Origin: Eucriotettix oculatus
Lineage: Eukaryota; Arthropoda; Insecta; Orthoptera; Tetrigidae
NCBI GenBank assembly: GCA_034510155.1
Contig: CM067376.1
Span: 40,696,333 to 40,760,332, forward strand
Direction: 5' to 3'
Length of the DNA stretch: 64,000 bases
The translations under genes were made by a program, and so were the position numbers. The notes beneath the pieces are model-generated. The model made no database searches. It saw only the letters and a list, made by a program, of their open reading frames with translations, and had not been told where the DNA came from. Within the stretch, counting starts at the first letter, position 1; the number at the start of each line of letters is the position of its first letter. Of this stretch, positions 1 to 12,198 are shown piece after piece.

Positions 1-2650
1 GAAGCTTGAACGGTCAATAGCTATAGCTATGAGTTTTATTTCTCATTTAACATTTTCTTATTATAACGACTCGCGCTTTATGCCAAGCTATGAAAAGGTA
101 ACGAGTCTGCGATTCTGCGAAAAAAAAACAGTAATTCACATTCTCACCATTCCCAGAATTTTATCAAATGATGGCAGAACAAATCCATTTTTATTTTGTC
201 CTTAAGCACTCACTTTTTTAATTCATTGATCCCTTTGTCTCAAGCCGTCCTTTGTCAAGTAATGCTTTCAAGAAGCATCAGATTCTAGAATCTACATTCT
301 GAGTGTCACGTCTTAGCGATAAAGTGACTTCACCGCGTCCCTAACAACACCTCTGAAGACTACGAAGCTGGCAGCTTACCTCTAAACTTTACAACGACCT
401 TCATAAACCATCATGTGTGGAAAACGTGACATTGATCCAGGATTCTAAAACATTTAAAATGAAAAAAATAGAGCAATTTCTTAAGTACTTCAATCTTTTA
501 TAATATCATTACACCGAGAAATCATACGTCATTTGAAAGTTAGAAGGCATTGTCCCATAGTTTTACATCACTAATTAACAATATTACTTTTTTATTGGTC
601 TCATACACTCCCCTTAATGGCGACGGTCGTTGGAGGTCTATTTTTTTTATCTGTGCTCGTGCTCCTTTTTGAGAAGATATTTGGTATTATTATGTTGGTC
701 GTTTCTAGATGTAGAGTTGTATTTTTGTAAAATTTTGCACTCATAACTCTGTTGCAGCGTATTCGTAAGGAAGTAAGTTATCTCAATCCTAGCTTGCGAG
801 ATGTGAAATTAGTTTTTATGTCCTTTCCGTACAGAACCTTGGGCAGTATGTCCCACAAACTACGGAGAAGTAGCACAAACATGTTTGCCACGAGTCATGA
901 CGCCATTGTTTGATGAAACGTAACATCAGAGTTATATGGGCATAATAGGTATTATGGAACGGCGACGGGTAATTGAAACGCATATTTGGAAAGAAGCAAA
1001 AAAACAAAAACCAATAAATGTCTCGTCCAGTAGTGTTCTGCTGTGAAACAATAAAAATAATTTAAAGTTATTTATTTGAGCGCAAATGAAATAATTGGAA
1101 TGTTTAAGCCGGGGCACGTCACTTCTTTAAGAAGAAGAAGAAGAAGGATAAAGTTGGTAGAAACCCTGACTCCAGCACGTCGCGTATCTGTAGACCCAGC
1201 GCGTGCCTGCTACAATAGACGAACAGATTATCGGTCTGGAGAGTTTGAGTGATTTCTAAGAGTCCCTTGCGTACTCCTTTATTTTTCTATTAAAGCCGAA
1301 TCCATTGCCCACACGATGCGTGAACAAGTTATGAAAAAAACTCACTTCTTCGATCATAATTCTATATTCAATTGAAATTTAACAAACGAATAATACAGCT
1401 TAGGTTAAATCTTTAAAGTTAACATGACTGCTACGTTTAGTAGTCGTTATTAAAAAATACAATAAAGATTTTATTTATAGTCTTTTTATTTCACCCATAC
1501 CGACATATAAGCTTTTATTTTCTATCGAACTCAGAACAGAGGCAGTTATTTCCACAAAACAGGATAAGGTACCCTTGCAAAATTTCGGTCCAACAACTTT
1601 TCCATTACTCGTGATTGCTCTGTCCCCACACCACGGCAGTAGCACGCGAACAGCCGACCAGCATCGCTGTTTCCGAGACACCGGGTCATAATATGATCTA
1701 TGTCAAAGTCACTTATGACAGTTTATATTGCCATTTTCGCCAAGTATCTTTGGTAACCCAATGACTCATGAAAATTTTTGTTGAGTGATTCTTTAAATTC
1801 GTCTTACAATTTATCACTATGTATCCCATAATTTGCAGTTGAAATCTTCAAGAAATGGTTGCAAAGAAGAAGAAGTACTATGTTGCAAGTAAAACATGCT
1901 CTTCGGAGTAAGGGGATTTCAAATCACTTTAAGAATAATTGTGTTTTATCCTACTGTTTATTGGCGGACGTTGATTTATTAAAGAATTATTCTTCGTAGC
2001 ACATCTCTCCATTAAATTCAGTCCTTCATCATAGCCCCTTAACTAAAATATTCATCACTACTTAAACTAAAAAGTCACTAATATTTACATTTATAGGCAT
2101 ATTATCACTTGGTTCCCTTTCTTTACTCTAGATGCAATTATAGTCTGAAAGAAGTGTCGCAATTTTTTTTTGTATTTGGTCTCATGGCGTTTGCTATACA
2201 AAATATATGCAAGGAAGAGAGAAAACTGTTATCAGTTCCTGTAGACTACCTTGAAAACCTTGTGGTTGTCATATGTGAATACACACTCTAGAAATTCTTA
2301 TCAATCCTGATGCACAGACCTACTTTAGATTTTTTCAAATTTCAATTTCGCTACTTGAGAGAAGTCTGCAGTTTTCAAAAAACATATTTCTTGATTTGAA
2401 TATTTTTAGTTGAATCCATTAAGTCAATAATGATGAAGTAGGATAAGTCACAGTATTACATGTATTACATACATAGGGTACAAAGTGCTCGACGAGAAAA
2501 TACATATAACAACCTCATAAAAGAAAATTACGAAAGAATAACTAAACAAATTATACTGGAAACCTCGCTCTCGTCAGTGTAGCAATGAATTCTCACGTTA
2601 AGTTACAGATATGAAAGAAGCGAAAGCTAGAAACCAAATTAAATTTAATG
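1..2650. other. No recognisable gene; AT-rich DNA
   Basis: I see no convincing coding region, RNA gene or named repeat here. The short open frames are chance frames in AT-rich DNA. A short AAG-rich run lies at about 1129-1147. Confidence 0.5.
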
Positions 2651-2653
2651 AAG

Positions 2654-2675
2654 TATATATATATATATATATATA
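2654..2675. repeat. (AT)n microsatellite
   Basis: An uninterrupted AT dinucleotide run of about 22 bases, flanked by ordinary AT-rich DNA. Confidence 0.9.
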
Positions 2676-2974
2676 GTATTACTGACACCTAGATACTGGC
2701 TATTTAAAGGTGTTATAAATGTGAGTAATGATTAATGTAATATAATACTAAATATGGATAATTAAAATTACAAATATATTATTCTATAGGAAAATATAGT
2801 ATTATATCAGTAATTTTCTAGACTATTGCAGGACACAATAAATTCATATGCTTTAAAGGTAACGTAGATTTTTTATGAGATAAGCCACACGTTGGAGAGC
2901 CTTAATCAGTAATGTCACTTACTGTATTTTTATAAAAATTGACAATAAGTTATAAATTAAATAATTAATTTAAT

Positions 2975-3135
2975 CTGACTTAATATTATAAATAATTTAC
3001 AAGAAATGGTCAAAAGTCAGGAATAGAATAATTTTAAAGGAAATAATGTATCTAAGGTGTTTCGAAGAAAAGGAAAAAATTCTATTTAAATTATTTCAGA
3101 CGTTTTGGCTACTGTCTTTGCTAATTAAAAATAGC
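2975..3135 (-). repeat. End of a foldback/hammerhead-type element, family B
   Basis: Read on the minus strand this contains CTGACTTTTGACCATTTCTT followed by GTAAATTATTTATAATATT. That matches the ends of the elements at 25185-25370 and 52892-53140. The place where those copies carry a hammerhead-like core is here degenerate (AGCAAAGACAGTAGCC followed by AAAACGTC). I read it as an old single-ended copy. Confidence 0.55.
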
Positions 3136-4254
3136 TTCATTTAAATTATTTATTGAAGAAATGTCACTTAGCGTCTGTTTTTTCAAGAGAATAATATAAA
3201 ACAACTCAGTTACAGACACGCCAAGTTTTTATGCAGTTACTACAACATTTGAGACTTAATCAGGTAAATTCTTTTAGTATTTTAAATTTTTAAGTAAGTA
3301 AACACTAATTTAGGCAAAAAATAAACAGATAAATATTTAACAAAATTTATTTAATTTAGAAAGTGATTTTTATTACAAAGTACTTGGACGTGTTGTGAGA
3401 CAAGAGCTCTTTATAATAATGTAGAACATTTAGAGTATTGTTAATTGGTTTTGAATTTTAAAATCATAAAAACATGTATGTTCCCCGAGTTACTCTTAAA
3501 AAAACGATACGTTACAGGATACTTGAGTTTTACATAAGAAAAAGATCAAAAGTTGAGAAATTTTATCACAAACCAAAGAAAACATCTTATTTATCTGTAT
3601 ATATTTCTAGATGTTCATTTAACAAAATGGGTGACTGAAAATAGGAAGATGGTCAGTGTTCCTATTGCCTGCAGGATTCTCCTCATATTTCTTTAGCAAT
3701 TTTGGGAAAATTGGGGAAGGTATCGCCCATTGGCTTTCACCAGACAGCCGTTTAATTAATTATCTTCATTGATTCACAGTGAGGTTTCCAATTTATTGGG
3801 ACATAAAGTTTGGGTCTTATATAAATTCAGGAAATTAAGAAATATTTTGGAAGAAAGATGTGAAAGGACTGATTTAATTAGGAATAATTTAGGGTGGAAC
3901 GAAGTTAAGTGTATCGTAGTGGAATATATTGGGGTAAAAGTTAAATCTATCAATATAATCTGAAAATGTAAAAGTTTAGGGTCTTTAAGAAAAGTACCAC
4001 AATTCTGACACTCGGTTTAAGTTTACCTTAAACACATGATGGCTTTTAAACATTACCACGGAGAAGAGTAGGTTTTTTTTATTCTTTAAACGTTGATTCC
4101 GCTCCGCTCTTTTAATCAATTCATATGCTATTTAAGTAAAATGAATTAACGTATATGAACCCTTGTTGTCTGATACTCAGAAAAAATGGACCCTAATAGC
4201 AGATACCTTCTTCTCTCTCTAGTTTCGAACTAAGGCTTTTACACCCAGATCGCA
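3136..4254. other. No recognisable feature
   Basis: AT-rich DNA. I see no exon signals, transposon ends or repeats shared with other parts of the window. Confidence 0.45.
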
Positions 4255-4520
4255 GATATTGTGTATTCGGCTAAAGTTGTCCGCCACTCCATTTGGAACT
4301 TCAAACCTAGTCAAGACATGGAGACGAGAATGCTGCATCAACACAGCAAACCTCAGTACAGTTTCATCGGTACCGACCTAACTATTTCAGGTTTTATCAG
4401 CTTCATATTTAGGCGAATTTCGGACAGGATCCTTAAAATATAGCTAGGAGGCATAGTTATCCCTTCCGCTTCTTCGATTTCTGCATTCTCATATGCTATT
4501 AAAGGGGTGAGTCCTCAAGT
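4255..4520 (-). repeat. Old diverged copy of dispersed repeat F1
   Basis: On the minus strand this keeps scattered blocks of repeat F1: ATGCTATTAAAGGGG near 4492-4507, GAATGCTGCA with ACAGCAAACCT near 4328-4352, and AGTTGTCCGCC near 4274. The blocks occur in F1 order, but the copy is much more diverged than those at 10.3 and 14.7 kb. Confidence 0.45.
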
Positions 4521-5199
4521 AGTGGATTTCTTAAAAATAAATCAAAGTGAGCAACGTGTCATTCAGCCGAAATTATTGCACATCGTTAAAAATGATTCAA
4601 GCATCACAACTCAGGCAAAGTGTGCGTCAGGAAATTATTTTCCAACGTCATGAGTCAGCTTGTTCAACATTGTGGTTAACTTCGCTCTTTGTAGTTACAT
4701 AATCAATGTGGTAGACGACGTCGTAAACTCTCCCTTTGTGAGTGTTTCTCAGTTGACTTTTTATAACTCTCGTATATTTGCAATCTAAAGCATACGAATC
4801 ATTGGCACTGGCTCAGAGCTCCGAGGGTTACTGCATATACCAACGAGCTGAATCATCATTGAATTTTAATATACTATATACAGTCATTTTATTCTTAATA
4901 TTGGATGTTGTTTTTAAATATATCTTAGAATAATATTCAAAAAAATTTCTAAATTCAATTCATTGGGACTCAACCCGGTCAAAACTGCTTCCACAACGTT
5001 GAAATTTCGTATGAAACCCGAGAATGATACTTAGAACAAATTCACCTAGAATACCGAATATCATTAAAATTGTTACATAAATCATACTTTAATATTATAT
5101 TATAGAATAATAAGAACAACCAGGATAGTCGCGGAAAACGGCTTTATTGTCTTTAGAACATTTTTAGTAGCTTTAGACCTTGTGTCATATTCATCTTTA

Positions 5200-5564
5200 G
5201 CTGAAAGTATCATACACATTCAATAGTATAGACTTTATACCAACATTTAATCTCACGTTTGCATAATGTAGAAGATCCGGCGTTCCTCCGTATTCGAGGA
5301 TTAAATGCTTTTTGGGCGCCAGGTATTTTTTAATAAAAATACCAAAAAAGTGGATTTTAATAACTTTAATCCATTTCAGAACATGAGAAAAATTATTACT
5401 ACAGGGCGTGGTCTTTCTCCGTCCGCAACTGCCGACACATCCTCCTCCTTTCACTACCCCATGACGACTGCTCGAGTCTCGCCAGACTCCATTGTTGGCC
5501 CGAGTTGCGACAATTGCAACTCTCAAGCTGGCCCGCATTGTTGCGTGTAACTTTTCATGTTACA
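5200..5564 (-). mobile_element. LTR plus primer-binding site and leader of a gypsy-like retrotransposon
   Basis: On the minus strand the LTR begins TGTAACATGAAAAGTTACAC at 5564 and runs about 243 bp to roughly 5322. It is followed at once by TGGCGCCCAAA (5321-5311), a typical primer-binding site for insect gypsy-like elements, and then by about 110 bp of leader. The same LTR-PBS-leader block occurs on the plus strand at 45139-45460, and a shortened LTR lies at 43836. No gag or pol follows, so this copy is truncated. The two overlapping open frames here (5197-5538 and 5305-5550) are LTR sequence, not genes. Confidence 0.75.
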
Positions 5565-6734
5565 ATACATATATTAATAAGTTAGTATAGATTTTAAGAA
5601 ATCGCACCAAATTAAAACCTTTTACATAACTAATTTAAGGAGAAACAAATAGATAGCATTACTTGTTGTACCACTCTCGTATTTTTAAATGTATTATATA
5701 AACTTTTCATGGATTTTAAATGGGTTCCGTTCTCCAAAACTCGCGTCGTACCATGAAAAACAAGGAAATTTCATCCATAAATGTTTCTTGTTCCTATTTC
5801 TTTGAAACTTTCATACAAATGCAACCCGCCAAAGTTTTTTGGCAACCATCTTGACTGTGTGATCAGTGATGCTCATTTAGTAGAAAGGTGCTGTGAATTA
5901 ACAGGTTCAACTGTTTTATTGTGAAAAGTCTATCTTTCGATTTATTAATATCGGTAAGACCCTTATCAAGAGACGTTACTTGCAATAAAATCGGTTCGAC
6001 CTTTCTCTCGTGAAAGGAGGAAAAAGTCAACTCGACAGATAACAGAAATTCAGAAAACATCGGTTTCAGATCCTATGATCCATGAGAGGTTAAGATAAAC
6101 TAAAATCAATGCAATGTAGAGGGAAAATTGTAACACGGTAGACAAATTTGCAGGGAAGAGGCATGACGAAAAAAAATTATTAAACATATGTACAGAGCCT
6201 ACGTGTAGGACAATCATTTCTGAAATACATGACAGAAATATAAAACCAGAATTTTGATTTGCCGATGTGCGTTTTCATTTTAAATTCGTATCACAACATC
6301 CATCAGCTTCGAGGAGGCAATCGAGTTCCATTTACGGCACTAAACAAGTCATTAACATTCTATTTCTGTACGCCGTAGGAAACAAGTAGCTCTAAAGGTC
6401 CTGTTGACAAAACTAAGAGCATGTAGCTTCTAATGAGACTGCGTTGCGCAAAACATTATTCACAGGGATTTTAGCTGGCTTACTGTATTTCAAAGCTGAA
6501 GCCACTGAAAAGAATCGAAGGATTACATCACATATATAATACCTTATAAATATAATTGTCTGTTTTTATGAACGTATGTGAGCATAAAAATTCAAATATA
6601 AAGTTAAAATTGTGTATATAAATTTAAAGTCAAAAGTGTGTACTTAACCACCAATAACTATATTGCTGATGCGACTAAAAATAAGATAATATAAAAAATA
6701 GACCAAATTGTGTACACATGTGCCTGTCAATGTC
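5565..6734. other. No recognisable feature
   Basis: No open frame or repeat that I can support. The 65-codon minus-strand frame at 5863-6060 has no recognisable motif. Confidence 0.4.
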
Positions 6735-7070
6735 AAGCAGGAAATACAACACGGCTAGAGCCACTAGGAGCGGTGGTGAAAATTTTGAAAAATACGGCAA
6801 TGGCCGATATTTGCGTTACATAAATATTTCTACAGATAATTGAGATTGTTGACGGGAGAACTGTTAGGGGCGGGGATGTAGGGGTGTTAACCCAAAAATA
6901 ACGCGAGAATAACCAAGATTGGTGTTGAATCCGGGGTTATATTATTCACTAAATTTACCTACAACATTCAACATGCCGGATAATTATAGTTCAACACCTA
7001 GGAGAGGGGATGATAAAATGTTTTGTGCACAATCTTGAAAAATGCCAGTTCAATATCAGCTAGATGAGTT
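6735..7070 (+). repeat. Dispersed repeat F2, copy 1
   Basis: The block AACCAAGATTGGTGTTGAAT, then a CGGGGTT tract, then CAACATGCCGGATAATTATA followed by GTTCAAC recurs in altered form at 30535-30690 and 30900-31110. The unit is non-coding. Its arrangement resembles the 3' regions of RTE-type LINEs or of SINEs that depend on them, but I cannot classify it. Confidence 0.55.
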
Positions 7071-7264
7071 CCGTTTATTTCATTTTCAATTAAAGATAGA
7101 CCATTATTTCATTAAAAAAAAGATTTTCCACTTCGGAACTAATTTTATGAAATGGAAATACGTGTAATTCAGAGTCCTGCACATTTTTTTACGAAAGCTT
7201 ATTTCAATTTAACAAATTGATGCATAATTTTTTTTAAAAATATTTTATTAACAACTGCAAATTA

Positions 7265-7650
7265 TACATTATTGACTTTTCTGGCTACGGGTAGGTTCCT
7301 GGACTTCGTAAGATTCCTTCACCATCTTGGACTGTTCTTAATATCTTTCCTTATCAGATATATGCTTCTTTCTCCTTTCCATCCGTCTTTTTCCACTACC
7401 TGAAACTCCATGCATGTGTAGGAAATAATTTCTTCCTAGGATTTGTCAGATACAGCTTACTTTTCTCTTAAAAACTGTAGTCAAAGTATATTTCTTCTTA
7501 TTTAGCCTCCACAGAACCTCTTCACATTTTATCGCATCACCCCACTTTATTTTACAGATATTCTCTGTCACTACACTCCAAACTTTCCAGGTAAGTCTTC
7601 CCCATGTTTCTCAACCTATCCAGGTTCTTCTGCAATTCTAGGCTTAATTA
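7265..7650 (-). mobile_element. Non-LTR retrotransposon ORF2 C-terminal remnant
   Basis: Minus-strand translation in shifting frames reads like the region C-terminal to the reverse transcriptase in many insect LINEs: ENICKIKWGDAIKCEEVLWR, then a basic stretch around KRKVSCI, then LGRNYFLHMHG. The corresponding conserved pattern is an I.WTD.V.NEEVL-type block followed by an arginine-rich IGH.LRRN.L block. The frame is broken by stops and the RT domain itself is missing, so this is a 5'-truncated, inactive copy. Related tails lie at 43300-43500 and 63570-63945. Confidence 0.6.
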
Positions 7651-7853
7651 AAACAGCAACATGAATACACAATAAGGAAAACTAAATTTTACGAAACACA
7701 CATTAACATATGAATTATAATTTACAAAATTAAGCAAGTTATCAACGAAGAAATGGGACAGTTAAATATATAAATATAGGAATTTATATATTATTATTGA
7801 TTATTGAGAAATGCATAAAAGATTTAGACAGACAAATTTCCCCCTTCCCATTA

Positions 7854-7899
7854 TATAATAAATATTCAGTATTACATATAATACTGAATATTTATTATA
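7854..7899. repeat. Perfect inverted repeat (21-bp arms, 4-bp loop)
   Basis: The arm TATAATAAATATTCAGTATT plus A (7854-7874) is the exact reverse complement of 7879-7899, with CATA between. As RNA it would form a perfect 21-bp hairpin. It is composed only of weak, AT-rich pairs and could simply be a young palindromic insertion. Confidence 0.85.
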
Positions 7900-8349
7900 C
7901 AATAAATATATATAATTACACCCTCTGACAAAGGACAGGCGTCTTAGCGATAACTGCGCTTAAAATTCACTTCACAGTTCAAAGATAGTCCAAATACAAT
8001 CACAGTTCACATCCTACATACATAGTTATATACGTAATGAAAAGAGGCTCGTAGGTGTCCGGTGACAATATAGGAATGCCGTCGAATGTAATTAAAACGA
8101 TGACATTTTCACATTTGCATACTTTCTTTGTTCTACGTCGAATTATTCATACTCATTTTGCACTAATTACAATACAGGGAATATAACAGAACTAAGCAAT
8201 ACGAAATCAAAATGTCAAGCTACGACGCAATGAACTTACGTATGCGTAAGACAAATGCCGAAGGTTATTCAAAAGGTCGGGATGAAAATATGGAATTAAA
8301 TGGTTTTTTGTGAGAAAACCACTGTATATATTATATCAGAAAATTTAAA
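7900..8349. other. No recognisable feature
   Basis: AT-rich DNA with no supported gene or repeat. Confidence 0.4.
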
Positions 8350-8515
8350 AAAATGGATATAGAAACAGCGCCACCTATCGGGTCCTACTATAGCTGAGAA
8401 ACATCCAGGTGATATCATAAATACAAATAAGAAATTTAATCAAAATCTGTCAAGCCATTTAGTATGAGTAGAATTACGAACACACACAGTTCAAAATTTT
8501 ATATATAAAGATAAG
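8350..8515 (+). repeat. 3' tail of an RTE-type LINE or dependent SINE
   Basis: GCGCCACCTATCGGGTCC, then AAAATCTGTCAAGCCATTTA, then ACGAACACACACAG, ending in a TATATAAAGATAAG-type simple tail. The layout (AAAATC-GTCAAGCC-TTT... then ACAAACA, then a short A/T tail) is typical of insect RTE-type 3' ends. No coding part remains. Confidence 0.4.
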
Positions 8516-9730
8516 TAAACAATTTAATAGTATAAAGAGAGTGTTAAATTGATTAGATAATGTATGTATGAATCATCAAGGCAAGAAGTGAGAAAATGAA
8601 ATAATTAATGAAATCAGGAAATATAATAAGTATATATAGAGAGCGTAACGAAATGAGTTCTAAAATTATAAAAAGAAGACGTACTGGTAAATGAAATGTT
8701 TGTTTTATATTATTGAGAAATCGGAGGGGAGAGACATAAAACAATAATTTGAATATAAATGAGCAAATTTGAATACTTTAAGAAAATAAACCACATAAAT
8801 GAATAATGCATCACGCAGACGTTGGATAAAAATTGAGTAAATAGTTCTGCAAGCATTTACTCGTGCTGAGATAGTAAATTATATAATCGTTTGGCTGAAG
8901 TGATCGTCTAGCGTCTAGGAAAATAAAAATAAACTGTGTATTGTCTATTGGTCCAGAGATGTTTGAAGTAAAATTACAGTACTGCCAGACGGCAGTGTAA
9001 TATTTATTGTTGGCACTGTGTTTAACACTCAATTGAAGATGTTGACGTAACAAATAACTTCGTTGTTTGCAAAACACGAGTTTTGCAATAAAGCGATAAG
9101 CAAATGGCGGTTTCGTTTCATTCGTCGTTGTTTTCTTTTCGTATGTCTTCCAAGGTCCCCGTCAACTTAACTATGACGTCACATTGCAGAGATAACAAGC
9201 CTGCGTGCCGGCGTATTGAGGGCGTAGCATCTCTGCGTCACCGAAACAGGAACCACACTTGTTATCTGTGACGCCTTGCTACTATCTACTCCATAGACAG
9301 TGCCACGTAACAGTTCTGCAGCGTCTAACCCATGATTTGCAGAGGCTTCATATTCATTTTCCCCGACTGATGTTCTGCAACGAACTCTGGATTGCTTCCA
9401 AGTCAAATAAGACGACAGTCACTTCATATTCGTACAATTCATTTAATAACATTATTTAAATGCTATTTACAGAAAGTTTATTCATTATTAACCAATTCCT
9501 GCTACTCTTAACAAAAGGATCCTCAACAGTCTACTTTCCCGACTGTTAGATGTGTGAAGTTCAATAGAGCCTGCATGTCACTGCCTACCGCGGCAAAACC
9601 ACCAGTCATAAGGTGCAAAAACACTGTTAAAGACATCATAAAAGTAGGTTATTATTTCCATCTCAATGCTTAAAGCATAATAGTTTCTTTTACAAAGAAA
9701 AAAGATCCAGTTGATGTTCTTTAGATTCAC
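8516..9730. other. No recognised gene; one GC-richer block
   Basis: Mostly AT-rich. The block 9120-9420 is GC-richer and open on both strands (75 codons minus, 66 plus), but neither frame shows a domain or clear splice signals. It may be an unidentified transposon fragment. Confidence 0.35.
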
Positions 9731-10133
9731 TATAAATAAAAATACGGCCAAAAAGTCAGCATTAAATGTGACGTTTCATCTCCGTAGTAAAGCGTTAAAC
9801 TAGTACAACAAAAGAGTATCGTAAATTTTCTGTAAATTATTCGAGTTATTTTTAATATTGATTGCATGAGGTTTGCACCTGACATATAACTTATAATTCT
9901 AGAGAAGTAATTATTAATTAATTAAGGAGAAATATGATGTATTGCAAAATTTATAGGTTTTTAACCATGCTATTTATATATAAATTCAAAATTGTAACAG
10001 AATTCAGAATTAATTTATTGTAGTATTATGCTTGTAGTAAGCCCGAGGAACTCCCAAATGGAGATGAAACGTCGCTTTTGTTAATAAGTTATATATTTAA
10101 TGCTGACTTTTTCGGCCGTCTTTTTATTTATTG
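9731..10133. mobile_element. Foldback element, family A (about 400 bp)
   Basis: The left arm (9731-9792) is the inverted counterpart of the right arm (10059-10133). Read outward, both contain GAAACGTC, then ATTTAATGCTGACTTTTT, then GGCCGT and TTTTTATTTAT. The same end sequence occurs at 17196-17464 and 58930-59100. The interior is AT-rich and non-coding. The layout fits a non-autonomous inverted-repeat element or the inverted terminal arrangement reported for Penelope-like elements; there is no RT, so I cannot choose. Confidence 0.7.
10039..10077 (+). ncRNA. Hammerhead-ribozyme-like motif
   Basis: Stem I AAGC (10039-10042) pairs with GCTT (10074-10077). The first core box is CCGAGGA (canonical CTGANGA, with T changed to C). 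Stem II CTCC (10051-10054) pairs with GGAG (10060-10063). GAAA (10066-10069) is followed by CGT and cleavage-position C (10073). The palindromic ACGT would serve as a minimal stem III and suggests a dimeric form. One extra purine lies between the first box and stem II. Whether it is active is unknown. Confidence 0.55.
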
Positions 10134-10261
10134 TAAATATTTAAGACGGAAAACTATGCTGTTCTTTAAATTCAATACCTCCCTTCAAATTGGCTCAAAT
10201 TTGAGCTATGCTCTAAATAATTTGTTAAAGATGCCCATACCAGTGAAAGAAAGTTTCCTAA

Positions 10262-10767
10262 AGGCTGGCCTGTGGGAGTTTTCTCTCGCAGGCATTTTCC
10301 CCCAGATTGACCGCGGGACTCACCTCACTACGTTGGGAATGCCTCGTACTCTCTCTGGTTTTTTCACGGCTCTCATACGCCGAGGCACCTTCATCTATTT
10401 TAGGAGATGTACGTACTGGGATCGAAGACCTTGGGAATACAGTAAGAGTTGTCCACTGATCCCATTGGATCAGTCTGCCAACTGCCTCCTAAAACTTGTG
10501 AATATACGGAGAAGAGAATTCTGCAACCCCACAGCAAACTTATCACCCGTCATTCGGACGGACTTGAGAGAAGTACCTAATAGTTCGATCTACCTGATTC
10601 AGGTTTTCTAAGGTTTTCCCTGCATTTCTTTGGGTGAAAAACCGGGGAAGGATGCTAAAACTATAGCAACCCTTGGCTACCTTGCTCTACCTTCCACACC
10701 AATGTCCTTCCTATATTATTAAAGGGGAGATGCCTGTTTCAGGATCACCCTGATGTTGCCTGTTACC
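10262..10767 (-). repeat. Dispersed repeat F1, near full-length copy
   Basis: The minus strand runs from GGTAACAGGCAACATCAGGG through TTTAATAATATAGGAAGG, a TTCACCCAAAG segment, AATGACGGGTGATAAGTTTG, an inverted CTGATCCAATGGGATCAG hairpin and a GCGAGAGAAAACTCCCACAG end. The same order of blocks is found in six or more other copies in this window. The largest open frame of the window (10078-10611 plus) runs through the family A arm and this repeat and has no homology that I recognise; I do not consider it a gene. Confidence 0.8.
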
Positions 10768-11220
10768 AAAAATAAAGAAACTTTCCTAAAATTAAAAAAT
10801 AATGAATGAACACTGAAAATATTATACGCGATTTGTCTAAAAAATTTAGGATCAGACTATGGTCATTATTTAACTAGTTTTGTTTGTTATTTAAGCTACC
10901 TCTGAAAATAATAGGCACTAATTTATTTATTTTCAATAAAAATTTGTTTGTAATCGGATTGTTGCCATAAATCGTCTTTTTTCTTGTTAGCACGATTATT
11001 TTATAATTTTTGATTAATTATTGAAGGTATTTAAAGCACGGGGCCGCATTTTTCGGTTTTGCCTAACGCTACGGCCTAACGTCTCATTCTTGATGGATCA
11101 TTTTTAACTTCTCAAAAATTAGCCCTGGTGACTGATATCTTCGGCGCTAAAGAATGTCTAATTGGCAGGGAAGTTATAAATAAAATGAAAATTAGTAAAT
11201 AAATAAACAAAATACTTGAT
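10768..11220. other. No recognisable feature
   Basis: AT-rich. A GC-richer segment near 11036-11140 has no identifiable motif. Confidence 0.4.
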
Positions 11221-11224
11221 GAAT

Positions 11225-11625
11225 TACGAGGGTTATTTTTAAAGTAAGTACCGACATTTAATAAAAATATAACAGAACATTGTTTCGGTATTATTAATCA
11301 TTACCTTTACACCTCACACTACTGCTCCACATAGTCACAGCAGTTACTCAGGCACTTATGACGCCGAACACAGTTCTTTTATGCCTTCGTCAGAGAATGA
11401 TGCCAGCTGTGCACACAGACGATCGGCTGTACCGCGGCTCATAGTGCACGTGTTCACGACCTCCGTTAAACTGTCTAATCCACCAACTCACCATTCTATC
11501 ACTTGACATTGCCTCACAATTCTCGATGGAAGTTTTCTGGCCTACGATTCCTTTCATTGAAGAAACGAATCACTGATCGGTCTTCACAATCGGCGGGCCG
11601 TTTACTTGTTTGAACACTTCGAAAC
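11225..11625 (-). mobile_element. Internally deleted mariner transposon
   Basis: On the minus strand, 11620-11440 encodes in two frames the N-terminal DNA-binding part of a mariner-type transposase: CEDRSVIRFFNERNRRPENF, then a frameshift, then MSSDRMVSWWIRQFNGGREH. This is joined to a short C-terminal end (NCVRRHKCLSNCCDYVEQ, about 11390-11310). The whole DDE catalytic region is missing between them. A mariner-like terminal sequence (CGAGGGTTATTTTTAAAGTA, 11227-11246) lies at the 3' side next to a TA. The other terminal repeat is not evident. It cannot encode an active transposase. Confidence 0.7.
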
Positions 11626-11654
11626 ATTCTAAACAAAGCATTAGAGGGATGTGT

Positions 11655-11810
11655 GTGGGGTACGAACATAAGAGGGAGGACAAAGATGGAATACGATAAG
11701 CAGATTAGGGAGGATGTGGTAGTTACGTAAAAATGTAAAGCATTGCACAGAATATGTTAGTTTGGAGACTTGCATCAGACCAGTCTACTACAACAATAAA
11801 CAAATATAAA
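11655..11810 (+). mobile_element. LINE 3' tail fragment
   Basis: GATGGAATACGATAAGCAGA, then GAGGATGTGGTAGTTACGTA and GACTTGCATCAGACCAGTCT match the end of the LINE copies at 43390-43500 and, inverted, at 63570-63700. It ends in an AAATA-rich tail. Only the 3' extremity is present. Confidence 0.65.
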
Positions 11811-12198
11811 AAGGAAAACACGAAGTGATGATGCGTCACAGCTGCGTCTGACTTCCAAATGAGTGGAGGATGTGATCGCGCATGTTCAAAATCGCAATAT
11901 ATAGCTGCAGTGGCTAAATATCAATATTAATATTCTAATTACTTTAAAAACACACCTCGTAAAGTGTTTTAAAAATTAAATTTCACGGTAAGAGTACTGA
12001 CTGGTTGAGATTTTTTAATTCCACTAATGGAGAAAATATTAATTGATATATTGGTTTTGACATTTTTGTTTATTCCTAAAATGAGCTTCCAGCAAGCGTA
12101 AGCTTAATTACATTTATTCATTTATAATGAAAGAAAGAGTTTTTTTCTGGTGAATTAGTTCTAAGTATAATTCGCAGGCTACAACCTCATCATGTTGA

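Noticed and set aside
900..930. TGATGAAACGTAAC, resembling hammerhead boxes fused together
   Set aside because: There is no room for stem II between TGATGA and AAACG; chance match.
10078..10611. Longest open frame in the window (177 codons, plus strand)
   Set aside because: It starts in the arm of a foldback element and continues through repeat F1. The same repeat elsewhere is not open in that frame, so it is not a gene.
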